Positions 12,205 to 23,222 of a stretch of DNA of 64,000 bases are shown piece after piece. The position numbers and the translations under genes were made by a program. A model generated the notes under the pieces. The model was not told where the DNA came from, did not search any database, and was given only the letters and a program-made list of their open reading frames with translations. Source of the stretch: Sanguinoderma infundibulare (Eukaryota; Basidiomycota; Agaricomycetes; Polyporales; Polyporaceae); the NCBI GenBank assembly GCA_032821775.1, contig JAVLRN010000009.1:1302001-1366000 (forward strand). Direction: 5' to 3'. How positions within the stretch are numbered: the stretch's first letter is position 1; each line of letters opens with the position of its first letter.

Positions 12205-13550
12205 ATGCGCTCTGCTCTCTCTCTCGGCCTTCTCGCTCTCTCGGCTTCTGTCGTCTACGCGGTCCCCAAGCCTCTCCCCATACGGCTCCAGGCCCGCAAG
12301 AACCCCAAGGGCCACGTCTCTGCCATTCGCCAGCGTGCGCTCGATGCAATCACCATCCCCCTGGATGACTTTTTCCTTGGTACGGACCTGCAGTGGTTCG
12401 GGAACATCTCCGGTGCGTCGTTTTTTGGATCTTTGTTGATCCCCCTCCAACTAAACTCGTCATCACAGTTGGTACCCCGCCCCAGCCGGTCAGCGTCGTC
12501 TTCGACACAGGCTCGCAAACTCTCGAGTTCGCAGATACCGAGTGCACGTCTTGCAATCAGACGGGCAAGTTTGATCCATCAAAGAGCTCCACCTTCGTGA
12601 GGGGAAATACCGAAACTACCCTCCAGTTCAGCACCGGTGTCGGCGTGGACCCCGTCGTCAACGACGACTACGTTCTCACCGTCCGTAGTGCGACCGACTC
12701 GGTCACCGTTGGGACCATTACCTTGAACAATGTGTCGCTCTTCACGATCGTCAACCAAACCTCCGCGTTCAATATCGACCCTTTCATTGGTATCCAGGGT
12801 ATGGGTTCGCAAGCGGAGGGCTTCTTTGAGGCGCTGATTGACCAGGGTCTACCCTGTAAGTTGTGGTTTGGCGGCCATGATGCGGTCACGTCTCTAATCA
12901 GACCCATGCATGTTACAGCCCTCTTCAGCATGTTCCTGACCCCCGACGCAGTCGGCAATGCCGAGCTGCTTCTCGGGGGTATCGATGACAGCAAGTTCAA
13001 GGGCGACCTCGTCTACGCCAACCAAACCGGCCGTGGCGACTGGGTCATCTCATCGTCCTCCATCACGGTCAACGGCCAGACGACCTCTCTACTTGACCAG
13101 CGGCGCAACATCATCTTCGACTCCGGCACTTCGAACATCCTCTTCCCCACGCAGACGGCCGAGGCCATGTACGCCCTCATCTCGGAGGACATCCAACCCT
13201 TCGCCGCCGAGCCCGGCGCGTACGGTCTCCCGTGCGACCAGATCGACAACCTGCCCGCGATCATCGACATCACGTTTATCTCGCAAACAGGCGAGCCATT
13301 CAACCTGACGATCCCCAGCACGGAACTCAACGTCGGGCCCTTCAAGAGCAACACAAGCACGTGCCAGACGCTCATCAACGCGTTCGACGGGCTCGACCTT
13401 GTTGGTGGCTCCGTGCTCAAGCACTACTACTCGGTCTGGGACGTTGGAAACCAGCGCCTGGGTTTCGCGCCCAACGGTAACGCGTCCATCGTGATCCCAA
13501 CGCGACTACTGCTGATGGTCTTGGTGGGGTTGTCGTTTATAGGGTTCTAA
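12205..13550 (+). CDS. Secreted pepsin-like aspartic protease (family A1), probably GPI-anchored
   Basis: This gene encodes an endopeptidase that uses two aspartates to cleave peptide bonds, acting outside the cell or at the wall. Three exons (12205-12412, 12469-12855, 12919-13550) join in frame to 408 residues, with 56- and 63-bp GT-AG introns. Residues 1-19 are a signal peptide. A propeptide of about 45 residues follows. The mature enzyme begins near the NISVGTPPQP strand, with catalytic D82 in FDTGS and D266 in FDSGTSNILFP. C-terminal blocks include LVGGSVLKHYYSVWD and GNQRLGFAP. After NGNAS comes a hydrophobic end (LLLMVLVGLSFIGF), which suggests GPI attachment. The flap segment reads QFSTGVGVDP and lacks the usual Tyr-Gly-x-Gly. 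The gene converges with the SDR pair. Confidence 0.93.
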
Positions 13551-13921
13551 GGCCCACGAACTCACGGATTTCCGCGTCGTTTACATCTGCGCTGTATCAA
13601 TAGCACTTATGAACGAGACAACGTCGTTGCGAGATCTATTTTGCGAAGATTCGTTGCTGGATAATCCGCCCCTTTCTAATTCACCCCGACTCAGTCGGCA
13701 CATTACGGTGCCGACGGCGTGCATGTGGAGGAACTTGGCTAAGGGAGAATGGACATCGGACTAGTTCTAAAGCAAATCCTCCGGCTTTGAGCGACAGGGT
13801 ACGTCGTCTATCACTTGTTCTGCATGTCTTCCGGGTAGGGTCACTTCGCGATTGACTTAAAACACCCATATCTCGGCTTCCAAAGTCCGCACTTCGTCCA
13901 ATGCTGATTTCTGTTGCATGA
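13551..13921. other. Convergent intergenic spacer
   Basis: This 371-bp spacer lies between the protease stop and the stop of the first SDR copy. I see only 3' flanking sequence. Confidence 0.45.
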
Positions 13922-15293
13922 TCACCAGGCGTGAGCACCCCCGGTTACCAAGATGCTGAGAACGAGACCCGCGACGTTAGCGATACGCAGCTAATTGCCT
14001 CTGCCACGTCGAAGACTTACTCGCTGCCGGTACAGAACGAGCTTGCGTCGCTCGCCAACCAAACCGCTGCTCCTCGAAGCTCATCGGGGCGTCCAATTCT
14101 TCCGATCGGGTGTTGCTCGGCCGCCTTCTCTGCCAATTCGGGGTGCGCGGTGAAATAGTGTCTCGTCATGCTGCCATCAAACCAGCGGACGCCCGAACCC
14201 TTTTGAATCTGCGTTGCTTTCGGTTGGCGGGGGGTACGTACCTAGTATTGATAAAGCCGGGAGTGATCGTATTCACTCGAATGCGCTTAGGACCCAGCTC
14301 ACACGCCATGCTGCGAGCCATCTGGAGCACGCCCGACTTCGAAGTGTCGTACGACGTCGACGAATTGCCCTTGAAACCAACTATGTTATCGTGCAATGGT
14401 TCGGAATCGGTGATCTGCTCACCTTGCTCGCGCGATATCCACGCAGGCTGGCGATCATGATGATGCTTCCTCCGTTGCCGAACCGTTCCATCTGCTGGCC
14501 TGCCGCTTGCGCGGTGAAGAGGATGCCGTTGACGTTAACGCCGAGGACCTGCGACTGTGGCTTCAGTATGGATCCGCGCCGTAAGCAACTTGGTCCGAGC
14601 TCGCCTCGTTGAACTGCTTCTCGGGGTATGTCAAGCACGGGGCGTCCTTCGTGGTGATGCCCGCGGCGGCGACGCACACGTCCATGCGCCCCTCCCGGTC
14701 CCCAATCGTCCTCCCGATCTTCCACATAGCGTCCTAGCGTCGCTTGGATCAGCCAGAGCGCATTGCTCAAGAACCAACCCGCGCTCACCTGATCTCTCAC
14801 ATCTGCACTCAAGTACTCAAGCCTGCCCTCCCCGCCCGTCCCTTTTAGCTTCGTCGCGTACTCGTGCACCCGCGTCCATTCCTCCCCGGGCGCCTTCGGC
14901 AGGTCAAGGCAATACACTACGCGGGCGCCCGCTTCAACGAGGGCGAGGACCATCTCGAGCCCAATGCCGCCGTTTGCCCCGGAGACGAGCGCGACGTGGT
15001 CTGCGAGCGAGAACTCGTGCGCGAAGATGGTCGGTGTCGGTGCTGCAGGGGGTCCGCCATCAGTACCAGCACTATCATCCGGGTCGTGCGCGCCTGGAAT
15101 GCAGCGGCCAGAAAGGAGCGGGGAAGTACGTACTCGCGGTGGGAGATGCTGCGAGTGCTCGAGCGACGCCGACTGAGCCGTAGGGCGGGAGGCGACCGCG
15201 AGCATCGCGGAGTACAGCAGAGGTCGAGAAGGATGAACTGGGGTGCCCCGGCCTCAACCCGACCGCGCGGATGCTGGCGAGTCTGGAGAGCAT
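13922..15293 (-). CDS. Short-chain dehydrogenase/reductase, tandem copy 1, mitochondrial presequence
   Basis: This is a classical SDR oxidoreductase of the sorbose/L-xylulose reductase-like group; its substrate is unknown. Splicing about seven exons gives an N-terminal Arg/Ser-rich amphipathic presequence (MLSRLASIRAVGLRPGH), which suggests mitochondria. Next come the cofactor loop VSGANGGIGLEM and VVYCLDLPK, whose acidic residue after beta-2 favours NAD(H), then LSADVRDQ, DVCVAAAGI, VLGVNVNGILFTAQ and GSIIMIAS with the catalytic Ser region. The active-site SYDTSKSGV (Tyr and Lys) follows, then ELGPKRIRVNTITPGF and a last exon giving DILVTGGAHAW. The intron before VLGVNVNG starts with GC (14549-14604). 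The first Thr of the usual TGxxxGxG is Ser here. The gene is intact and closely related to the copy at 16157-17545, with matching intron positions. Confidence 0.87.
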
Positions 15294-16156
15294 ACTGTAA
15301 AGAGAGTGCGGGAGTTGGGGCAGCACAGTGCGAGATGCTATCCCACGCGGGCCCTTTAAAATCTTCTCCTCCTCTTCCATTAACGTGGGCAACACACGAT
15401 GTACGAAAAAACGCAAGGAAGTGGAGATAGTTCGTACTGTACGCACGAGCCGCATTCTTACTTGTCGACTGGTGGCATCGTTTCCATTCAAGGCTCATAA
15501 AACTTCAAACGAAGACGCTACGAAAGCGCTCTTGGCCGGAACCCTGTCCTTATCGAAGATAACTGCCGCGGGGTTGTACCATGCGGCGCGTCTCTGCCAC
15601 GCTCCTCCAGCTTCCCTCGAGTTCCTGTCCGTCGATTTCGGCGCTCTCCCAATTGTGAACGAGACTCCGACTTCCCTACAAGCCCACTTCGCGAAGAAGC
15701 CTTCACCGGACAAACCCAATCCCTCTATTTCAGTAAAACTCGCTCAACACCGTAGAGTGTATGGCCAAACGTTGGCGGTGTCTCCCATGCACATGTAGCG
15801 GAGCGTTTGCATTGGACGTCGTGGCACTTCGAAAGCAGTGGCTATGCAGGATGATGCGAGCGAAGTCGTTGCCTCGTTTCTTCTTCAATGCTACCACCAT
15901 TTTCCAAACGTCTTCGGCACCATGATCATCGTCTTCGTTCCCCCCCATACTGTCGACGACGGGGCGATCCGCAGAATCATAGTCGAGGTCAGGGGAGGAA
16001 GGCTTGAATGGGGAGCAGCGACGCACGCCATCTATTTTTCGCTCCGCATCCCGTCAATCAAGTACAGTGTGTTGTTACAACCGCATGTTGCTCCGCAAAT
16101 GATTGAAACCACGTATGTCCTTGCTTCTGGAACAACTGCTGATTTCTGTTGCACTA
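15294..16156. other. Spacer between the two SDR copies
   Basis: This 863-bp segment holds the promoter of SDR copy 1 and the 3' flank of copy 2. TTTAAA at 15355-15360 (about 60 bp before the copy 1 ATG) is TATA-like. The sequence just upstream of the copy 1 ATG (AAAGAGAGTGCGGGAGTTGG) matches the same place in copy 2, so the duplication included the 5' UTR. I see no further gene. Confidence 0.45.
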
Positions 16157-17545
16157 TCACCAGGCATGGTAACCCCCGCTTACGAAGATGCTAAAAGCGA
16201 ATCCGCAACGTTAGCGACACGAGGCCAGCCATCTGTGCTATCTCGAAGACTTACTCGCTGCCGGTACAGAACGAGCTTGCGTCGCTCGCCAGCCAAACAG
16301 CTGCTCCTCGAAGCTCGTCGGGGCGACCAATTCTTGCCAACGGGTGTTGCTCGACCCACTTCTCTTCCAATTCCGGACGCGTAGCGAGAAACTGTCCCGT
16401 CATACTGATGATAGGCCGTTGAACACGTAAGTCTTTCATTGCTTTGCTGTGGAATGGCGGGAGAGGTACCTACCTTGTATTGATAAAGGCTGGACTGATC
16501 GTGTTCACTCGAATGCGTTTCGGACCCAGCTCGCATGCCATGCTGCGCGCCATCTGGAGCACACCTGACTTCGACGTGTTGTACGACGTCCACGTATGGC
16601 CCTGGGAGTTAAAAGATATACCGTATAAATCGTGCGACGGTATAGATACCGTAATGTACTCACCTTGTTCCCGCCATGTCCACAGATACTGGCGACCATG
16701 ACGATGCTTCCTCCGTTGCCGAACCGTTCCATCTGCTGGCCGGCGGCCTGTGCGGTGAAGAGGACGCCGTTAACGTTCACGTCGAGGACCTACGACGGTG
16801 GCTTCAGTATGGATTCGCACGGACAGGAGCATATTAGCGCGAGCTTGCCTCCTTAAACTGCTTCTCGGGGTACGTCAAGCACGGTGTGTCCTGCTTTAGG
16901 ATGCCCGCGGCAGCGATGCACACGTCCATGCGCCCCTCCCGGTCTCCAATCGTCTTCCCGATCTTCCACATCTCTGCCTAATCACCCATACCACGTCGTC
17001 ACATCGCTCGGGTCAGCCAGCCAACCAACCAGCGCTCACCTGATCTCTCACATCTGCACTCAAGTACTCAAGTCTGCCCTCCCCGCCCGTCCCCTTCAGT
17101 TTGCTCGCGTACTCGCTCACCCGGGTCCACTCCTCCCCGGCCGTTTTCGGCAGGTCGAGGCAATACACAACACGGGCCCCCGCTTCGGAGAGGGCGAGCG
17201 CCATCTCGAGCCCGAGGCCGCGGTTCGCCCCGGTGACGAGCGCAACGCGGTTTGCGAGCGAGAACTCGTTCGCGAAGATTGTTGGGGCTGGCGCTGCAGT
17301 TGGACCGTCATCAGTACCAGTACAGTGTCCGGCCTGTGGGGCGTGCGGAATAGATACGTACTCGCACTTGGAGACGCTTCGAGGGCCCGAGCGACACCGA
17401 CCGGGCCGTAGGGCGGGAGGGGACCTGTAAGGCGACCCCGCGCTTTGCGGAGCACAGCACAGGTCGAGAAGGACGAACCAGTGCGGCCGGGCCGCAACCC
17501 GACCTGGGAAGCGACAGCGCGGATGCTCGCGAGTTTGGAGAACAT
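16157..17545 (-). CDS. Short-chain dehydrogenase/reductase, tandem copy 2, mitochondrial presequence
   Basis: This is the paralogue of the 13922-15293 gene in the same orientation, 863 bp upstream of it. The start MFSKLASIRAVASQVGLRPG is again a likely mitochondrial presequence. The spliced product has the canonical cofactor motif VTGANRGLGLEM, VVYCLDLPKTAGEEW, LSADVRDQ, DVCIAAAGI, VLDVNVNGVLFTAQ, GSIVMVAS, active-site SYNTSKSGV, ELGPKRIRVNTISPAF, and the end DIFVSGGYHAW at a stop at 16157-16159. Intron positions match copy 1. The intron at 16790-16848 must use a GC donor (GAG|GCAAGC), because no in-frame GT is available before a TAA. Both active sites are complete, so both enzymes are probably functional; they may differ in substrate or expression. 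Confidence 0.88.
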
Positions 17546-18121
17546 GCTGCAGAGGTGGTTCAAGATAGAGAGAGTGGGAGTCGGGGAAGCACAGTGCGAG
17601 AGACACTGCGTATAAGTATCCTCCTGGACGTCTTCCAAGACATGGTGGGTACCGGAGAAGACCGCGTGAACACTCCGTGGACAAAGAACGCAACCAGGTG
17701 GACGATGCTTGAGATCGTCCTCGTCACGAGTCGCGTTCTTATTCGTTAAACGTGGGATCTGAGGTCTTCGTCTGGGTTTGATCCACTGGGTTCTTGAGCG
17801 ATGGCGTTGTTCCTGTGTGCCGCTCACGTACCGAACGTAGGCCAAGACGTGTGTATACATATTGATCTGTACGAGTACTCACTGACTTTATCCTATGATA
17901 GGATTCCTATCCGCCTTCTGCAGCCTGATGGCGGGCTGACATTGTTGGTAAAGTACGTGACGACCAATCTATGCGTTTGGGCAGAACCCTGTTCTTGTCA
18001 ATGATAACTGGCTGACCCGCCGCCAGCAAGGAGGGTGGCACAGATGGAGTTTGGCCGTACTCCACAGACGTCATACTTCACCCATATTCAGTGTGAGTGG
18101 ACCACCATGGCCGACAAACTT
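17546..18121. other. Upstream region of SDR copy 2
   Basis: This segment should hold the promoter of SDR copy 2; TATAAG at about 17610 is TATA-like. I see no gene in it. Confidence 0.4.
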
Positions 18122-18437
18122 CAGTACTTCCGGAAATTGCTTAACGGTGCTTAACGGGGCCATTAAGCACCGTTAAGCACGTTAAGCTGCCGTTAAGCAC
18201 GCTAAGCCGATAAGCCGTAAGCAGGCCTCGAAGCGCCCGTAAGTTCCGCCACTGACGACCTCCCTTCTACCAGCACCGCTCCCCCGCACTCTGACTGGCA
18301 CACGGCGGGGGACAAAGAGATATCTCCTCGACACGCTGGAGGTAGAAGTTTGCCCAGGATATCCACCAAAATCCGGGGGGGATGACGGCCATTTTCCGTT
18401 AAGCCGTTAAGCCGTTAAGCAAAATCTGGCTTTACTG
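18122..18437. mobile_element. hAT-like MITE (non-autonomous DNA transposon)
   Basis: The 316-bp segment begins CAGTA, and its opposite end read on the other strand also begins CAGTA. Both ends then carry TTGCTTAACGG at the same offset of 15 bases, so the terminal inverted repeats match at about 20 of 26 positions. Inside each end, the heptamer TTAACGG recurs several times (18138-18230 and 18397-18420). Terminal CAG and short subterminal repeats that bind transposase are known features of hAT elements. No ORF lies inside, so it would depend on a transposase elsewhere. I did not find a clean 8-bp target duplication; the flanks share only ACAAA at different offsets. Confidence 0.5.
18139..18178. 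repeat. Perfect 16-bp inverted repeat inside the MITE end
   Basis: GCTTAACGGTGCTTAA at 18139-18154 is the exact reverse complement of 18163-18178, with an 8-bp spacer. It could form a hairpin and is built from the TTAACGG unit. Confidence 0.85.
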
Positions 18438-21097
18438 ATGAACAAATGGCAGTCCCGCATAACGTCGACGCTGTTGAGCAGTTTTCCATCTTTGAACGAA
18501 GGGAAGAGTTCGAGCCTCCGCCTCTTCGATGCCTCAAGGTCGCCACTTTCAAGTCTTCCTTCGTAACATGCCTCCCTGACATATTATGCTGTTACCCCCC
18601 GCGCTACAACCGATTTCAGCGCTCTGCCGCCACTTCATGCGGCATACCTCCACCAGTTCCAAAGCCAGAGGCAACGGCCTGGCAGGCCCGCGTCTGGACT
18701 TGCATGTTCCATTCCTATCCCTTTCAGCACGCTAGCTTGATTACACGACGTTGAATCCTAACTCTTCGCACGAAACGCGGCGAGCATCTAGTCTCCGCAC
18801 GTATCGACCCACCGCATTTGACCTTGTCTTCTAAAGCATTTCCTGGCAGATGCGCACCACAAAGCAACTTCGAATTGATTGCGACGTCGTTTCATCCCAG
18901 CACTACAGTCGAGAATACTATATTCAGAAGGCAAAGAAAGGTACAGAGGCCGTGAAATACATTAACGGCACCCCAGCGTTCGTTGTTCGCCACGGCTAGA
19001 TCGAATGGTGTCTCTGAAGTCCCCGATAAAGCACATCGTGGAAACCTCGCAGGCCCGACGAAGTTGAAAAAATGGCGTCAATGAGAGTCACCGGAGGGCA
19101 GTAGAGTCAAAGACCGGAAGCCGGATGCAGGTCCGCGCAAGAGAGCTGTGTGGGCATACTAACCCGGTCCAACGGACGCCGCCTGACCTGTGGCCGGAAC
19201 GCGGCGTTGATGTCGCCAGAGTATAGGCAAGCCGAGCGAAACATGGCCGGACGAGTGTCTTACTAGGGCCCGAAGTGGAAACGATCACTCGTCCTCGGCA
19301 TGCAAGGGTCTTTCGGAAAGGAATGTGACCCCGCGAGCACCCTTCCTGCAACGCGAAGAAGTCAGTAATCTGCCTAACGGAGGAAGTCCGCTGATACGCC
19401 CCGTGACTGTATGTTCGTAGGCCAAGACTCCTCAGGCCGCTTCAAGACGTTCATATCGCGCAACTCGTATCGATGAGTGGTGGAGACTGGCTGAGCAACG
19501 TCAGCATGGGTTTCGAGACGAGACAAAGACGTCCCTATGCCTACTTGTATGAACTCCTGATTGGACTTTGAGCGATAGCAGTCGTCGAGTCTCGACCGCG
19601 ACCTCCTGCGCGAACTCACGACAGCCAGCCGGGCAAGCGTTTTTCGAAGACATGGCTCTCCGTAAGAAAGCGACTGTTATACGCACAAGGAGCAAACGGT
19701 CAGCACGCATCTCTCCACGCAGTAACAGCATACCTCCGCGTCCTAGTCCGAGTCGGAGGCACCAAGCCTGCGCCTACATGCCCCAAATCGCGAGTCGCGA
19801 CCCACGAGACGTGCTGCGCGGCCGAGCCGTCACGGAGCAATGGTCCATTGACATATATAACACGATCAAATCATCAGTTCCCACAACATCGCAACGATGA
19901 CGCGAACCCAAAAGAAAAAAGAGACGACTTGCTGAGTGCTAAGCTTATCCACGCCGTGGCAGATGGGACTCCAGGCGTAGCGCGCCGGCGACGCTCGAAC
20001 GTCCGGATACAATTCGCAGCTGTTCAGGTTCCTGTCAAGAACGCCAGGGGGAGCGATCAGACGGCCAGCTCGGGGTCCCGTGGCGTAGGACGTCCGATAC
20101 GGTTTCGGGTGGTGTCTTACTGGGTAACTGGCGACTGAAGCTTTGCGAACGGCCAGCTGGACCGAAGACCTTCGCGCGGCCGCGCGCACGGCCCGGGATC
20201 TATGTCTCTGTCGCGCCTTGCCTGGGTTCGAGCGGACCGCCGTCGCCAACCGCTGAACGGTCCAAGGTCTCTGCCCTCGCCTATACCCTGCCGCGCGCAG
20301 TATAGGTGGGTACCCTCATGCCTGGAGTTGCAACCAGCGCATTCGTCGAGTACTTGCCACGAACGTATGGACGTACGCCAGACGTCCACCGCCAAGGTCC
20401 GCCCCGCCCCCCGTCATTGCTGACAGGGCACGGCGGCGGCGGTACCGTACCGCAGGCGCCAGGAGCCACAGGAGGAGCCGAACGCGACGCCCGAAGGTGG
20501 TCGAGCTCGAGGTCCTGCCCGGGCCCGGGAGCGCACCACGGATCCATGGTCCACGGATGTGCGGCCCCGGAGATATCAATCCAGCACTCCCACATCCCAA
20601 AACCCAACCGACGGCTCTGACCGCGCGGACGCGGGAGCCGCCGTAGGAGCCCACCGCGAGGGCCCCAGACGATGAGTCCTAGGAATAACGTGAGTGCGCA
20701 TACGCGTTGGTATGGTGCATAGAGGAAGGAAGACATATCTATATACAGGGGGTGTGAGTACACTGTCAGCAAAGGAGATCGGAAACGGGACGGAGACACT
20801 ACGGATACCAAGACACGTAACGCAAACGTAGTAGTCGGAAGAAGACAAGCGGTCACCGAGAGTATCACGAGCCGACGACAACGACAATGGGCTATCCACG
20901 CCAAACCACCAGAGGAGGAAGCAGTAACGGAATGCAGGGAGCGACAATATGTTGCAGAGGAACAGTAATGCAACCGTACACGAGGCAAAACGTTCTGGCA
21001 GGAAAGGTGAGAGAAACGACGAGATCCAGGCGAATAAAATAAAGTCGGCCTCCTCTCTCCCCTTTCCCCACGGGGGACTAGGGAGACAGGAACACCG
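18438..21097. other. Region without supported genes
   Basis: About 2.7 kb lies between the MITE and the cyclin stop. The right end should contain the cyclin 3' UTR. ORFs here, such as 18446-18754 and 19568-19900, have no recognisable content. The long minus-strand frame that begins inside the cyclin gene and runs to 20281 is an alternate-frame shadow. Confidence 0.4.
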
Positions 21098-23222
21098 CTA
21101 TTGAGTCCCATTAGCGAACACGCCAGGATTAGAAAAGACCTCGGCAAACGAAGGTAACGTATGGGAAACTTGCTTCGTACCAAGTGGGTTGAGCGCCGCG
21201 AGCGTCGACCCCATAGCCGCCTCCGTGGCCTCCATGTCGGCCGTGTACGTAGGATTCGTGGGATTGAAGTAGGACGTAAAAGAATTGATGGAACCGAACG
21301 AACCGTAGGGGTTTGCCGGATCCAAAGGGGTGTAGACGGATATGTTGGCGACCCAAGGCCCAGAATTACTGCCGAACGAAGACATCGCCGGCGTAGGGAT
21401 ATCCATAAGCATCGACATTTGGACTGTCCGGTCCTCAGAACCGTCCGATGAGGACGAGGCAGAGGACATCGGCGAGTATGAGAGGACAGGGGTAGACAGC
21501 AATGGCGACACCTCGCCTTGGGGCTCCACGTCCATCTGGAACGTCGCGTCGTAGCCCGGACCAGATGCCTCTCTCGCTGCGTAGTAACATCCGGGGGTGT
21601 CGGAGGACGATACGAAGAAGGGATCCACAATAGTTGAGCTGCGGTCGACTCCAATCGCAGGTACAGTCGCGCTGCGCGAAAGGCCACGCGTCCAACTCCT
21701 TGGGGCTTGGACCGGAGGCGGAAGGCTGGGGAAAGTATGGGCGGAGGAGGAAGCAGGTCGCGCAGCCGGAGTAGTCGCCCACGCCGCAGTAGACGAGGGC
21801 GTACAAGAACGAGTGGACCCATAGAGCACATCGCCATCGCTCCTGCTCCGCGTAACCGTCCTACCACTACTCGGTCCAGATGTCGACGCTGACGATGCAG
21901 GAATCTTGCCAACCCAAAGGCGCCATTCGAGGGCCTCACCGAGCGCACGCTCGCATCTGCCAATCTCCCGGGGAGGGAGACCAGCGAGCTTGGCCCACGC
22001 GCGGTTGGAGTAGGAGCGATCTTGCATAAATTTCGACGCCAGGATGAGGCAGGCAAGGAATGTCCTCCGCGGACAGCAGAGGGGAGAAGGGAGGGCGGGG
22101 AGAGGCGGAAGAGGGGACTCATCCTTGATACAGCCAGCCGGCACTGTCGGGCGAACGACATCGACATCGATGTCGCCTACCAGAACGGTATCGCCAACGC
22201 GTACCGTCTGCAGTGTCGTACCCGAGAGCGGATCAAAAACGTCGGAGGGCATCGAGTCGGTCGGGGTATCGACAGATTCGGGTGGCTCGAAAACGCCTTG
22301 AACGATTCGGGGCTCTGGCGCTTCCTGACCCTCGGAAGTCGGCTTGGTCTTCTCCTTGCGGAGTAGGTCTGGGACCTTGGACCGGACGGCCTCGAGGTAA
22401 CAGAGAGCGGTTTGGAGCACGCCGGTGGAAGTTCTGGAGCGGCGAAGGACCTCGTGGACAAAACCCTTGATGGGGATTAGGTTGTTGCCCACGGAGCCCT
22501 CTGGCGCTTGCGAATATGACTCGCATCCGTCTGCTGGCGGAGAAGGCGTCTGTCGGCTGGTGGGCGACACCGGCGAGGGGAGTTGGGTATTGCGACTGGC
22601 AAAAAGCGTCGAAAAGCCTGTCGACATCACGGGCGGATCGGTGGCGCATGGAGGGTGTGAGGTGGGCGGATCGGGTTGGGCGCACAAGGCTTCACGCGCA
22701 CATGCAGTGAAGACGGTCGGGATGTCGTCAGGATGCCAGGACTCGCACAACGATTTGACCGCTTGATCTGAATCACACAAACCTTGAGTCTAAGGAAACC
22801 GATAGATCGAGATGGGTAGGACAACATCCGACGGCGGCAGACATGACAAATCCCTCGAGTGAAAGGGGAGAGGGAGTTGTCACGCCTGCCTGGACACGAT
22901 ACGGAGAAGAATGGAATGGCGAGACAGAGAGAAACTCACCGACAAGTTTTGCGGCGTATTTTGCTCTCTGGGAATCGCGGAGAGGATTGGGGAGTGGTGG
23001 TGATTGGAGAGGGGCCTTGAGACGGTCGGGATCGCAGATGGGAGGGAGGTGAATGGATTGTGGGGAGATTGAGGAGACGGAAGAGGGAGTGTGTAGATAG
23101 ACTGAGGGGGACCTTGGGACGGCTGATAGGGTGATGTTGGAAGCATAGGGCTGCCAGCGGGTCCTGGCGCGTGAGGCGCCAGGACCGCGATGGGGAAAGG
23201 AATGGGAAACTGCATGAAACAT
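21098..23222 (-). CDS. Pho85-type (Pcl-like) cyclin with a long insertion in the cyclin box
   Basis: This encodes a cyclin expected to activate a Pho85-like kinase in cell-cycle or nutrient control. Two exons (22940-23222 and 21098-22767), split by a 172-bp intron, give about 650 residues. The junction restores AKYAAKLVDQAVKSLCESW, the family's N-terminal helix. The cyclin box follows in two halves. The first is FVHEVLRRSRTSTGVLQTAL...LEAVRSKVPDLL (about residues 197-230). The second is CPRRTFLACLILASKFMQD...WAKLAGLP...ERALGEALEWRLWVG (326-380). Between them lie about 95 residues rich in Pro, Asp and Val that ordinary Pcl cyclins lack or have much shorter. The C-terminal 270 residues are Ser/Pro-rich with possible proline-directed phosphosites. 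The upstream DNA is long and pyrimidine-rich. Confidence 0.85.

Noticed and set aside
20281..22167. 628-codon minus-strand ORF
   Set aside because: It overlaps the cyclin gene in another frame of the same strand; the translation is Arg/Ser/Pro-rich with no motif, whereas the cyclin frame has a clear cyclin box.
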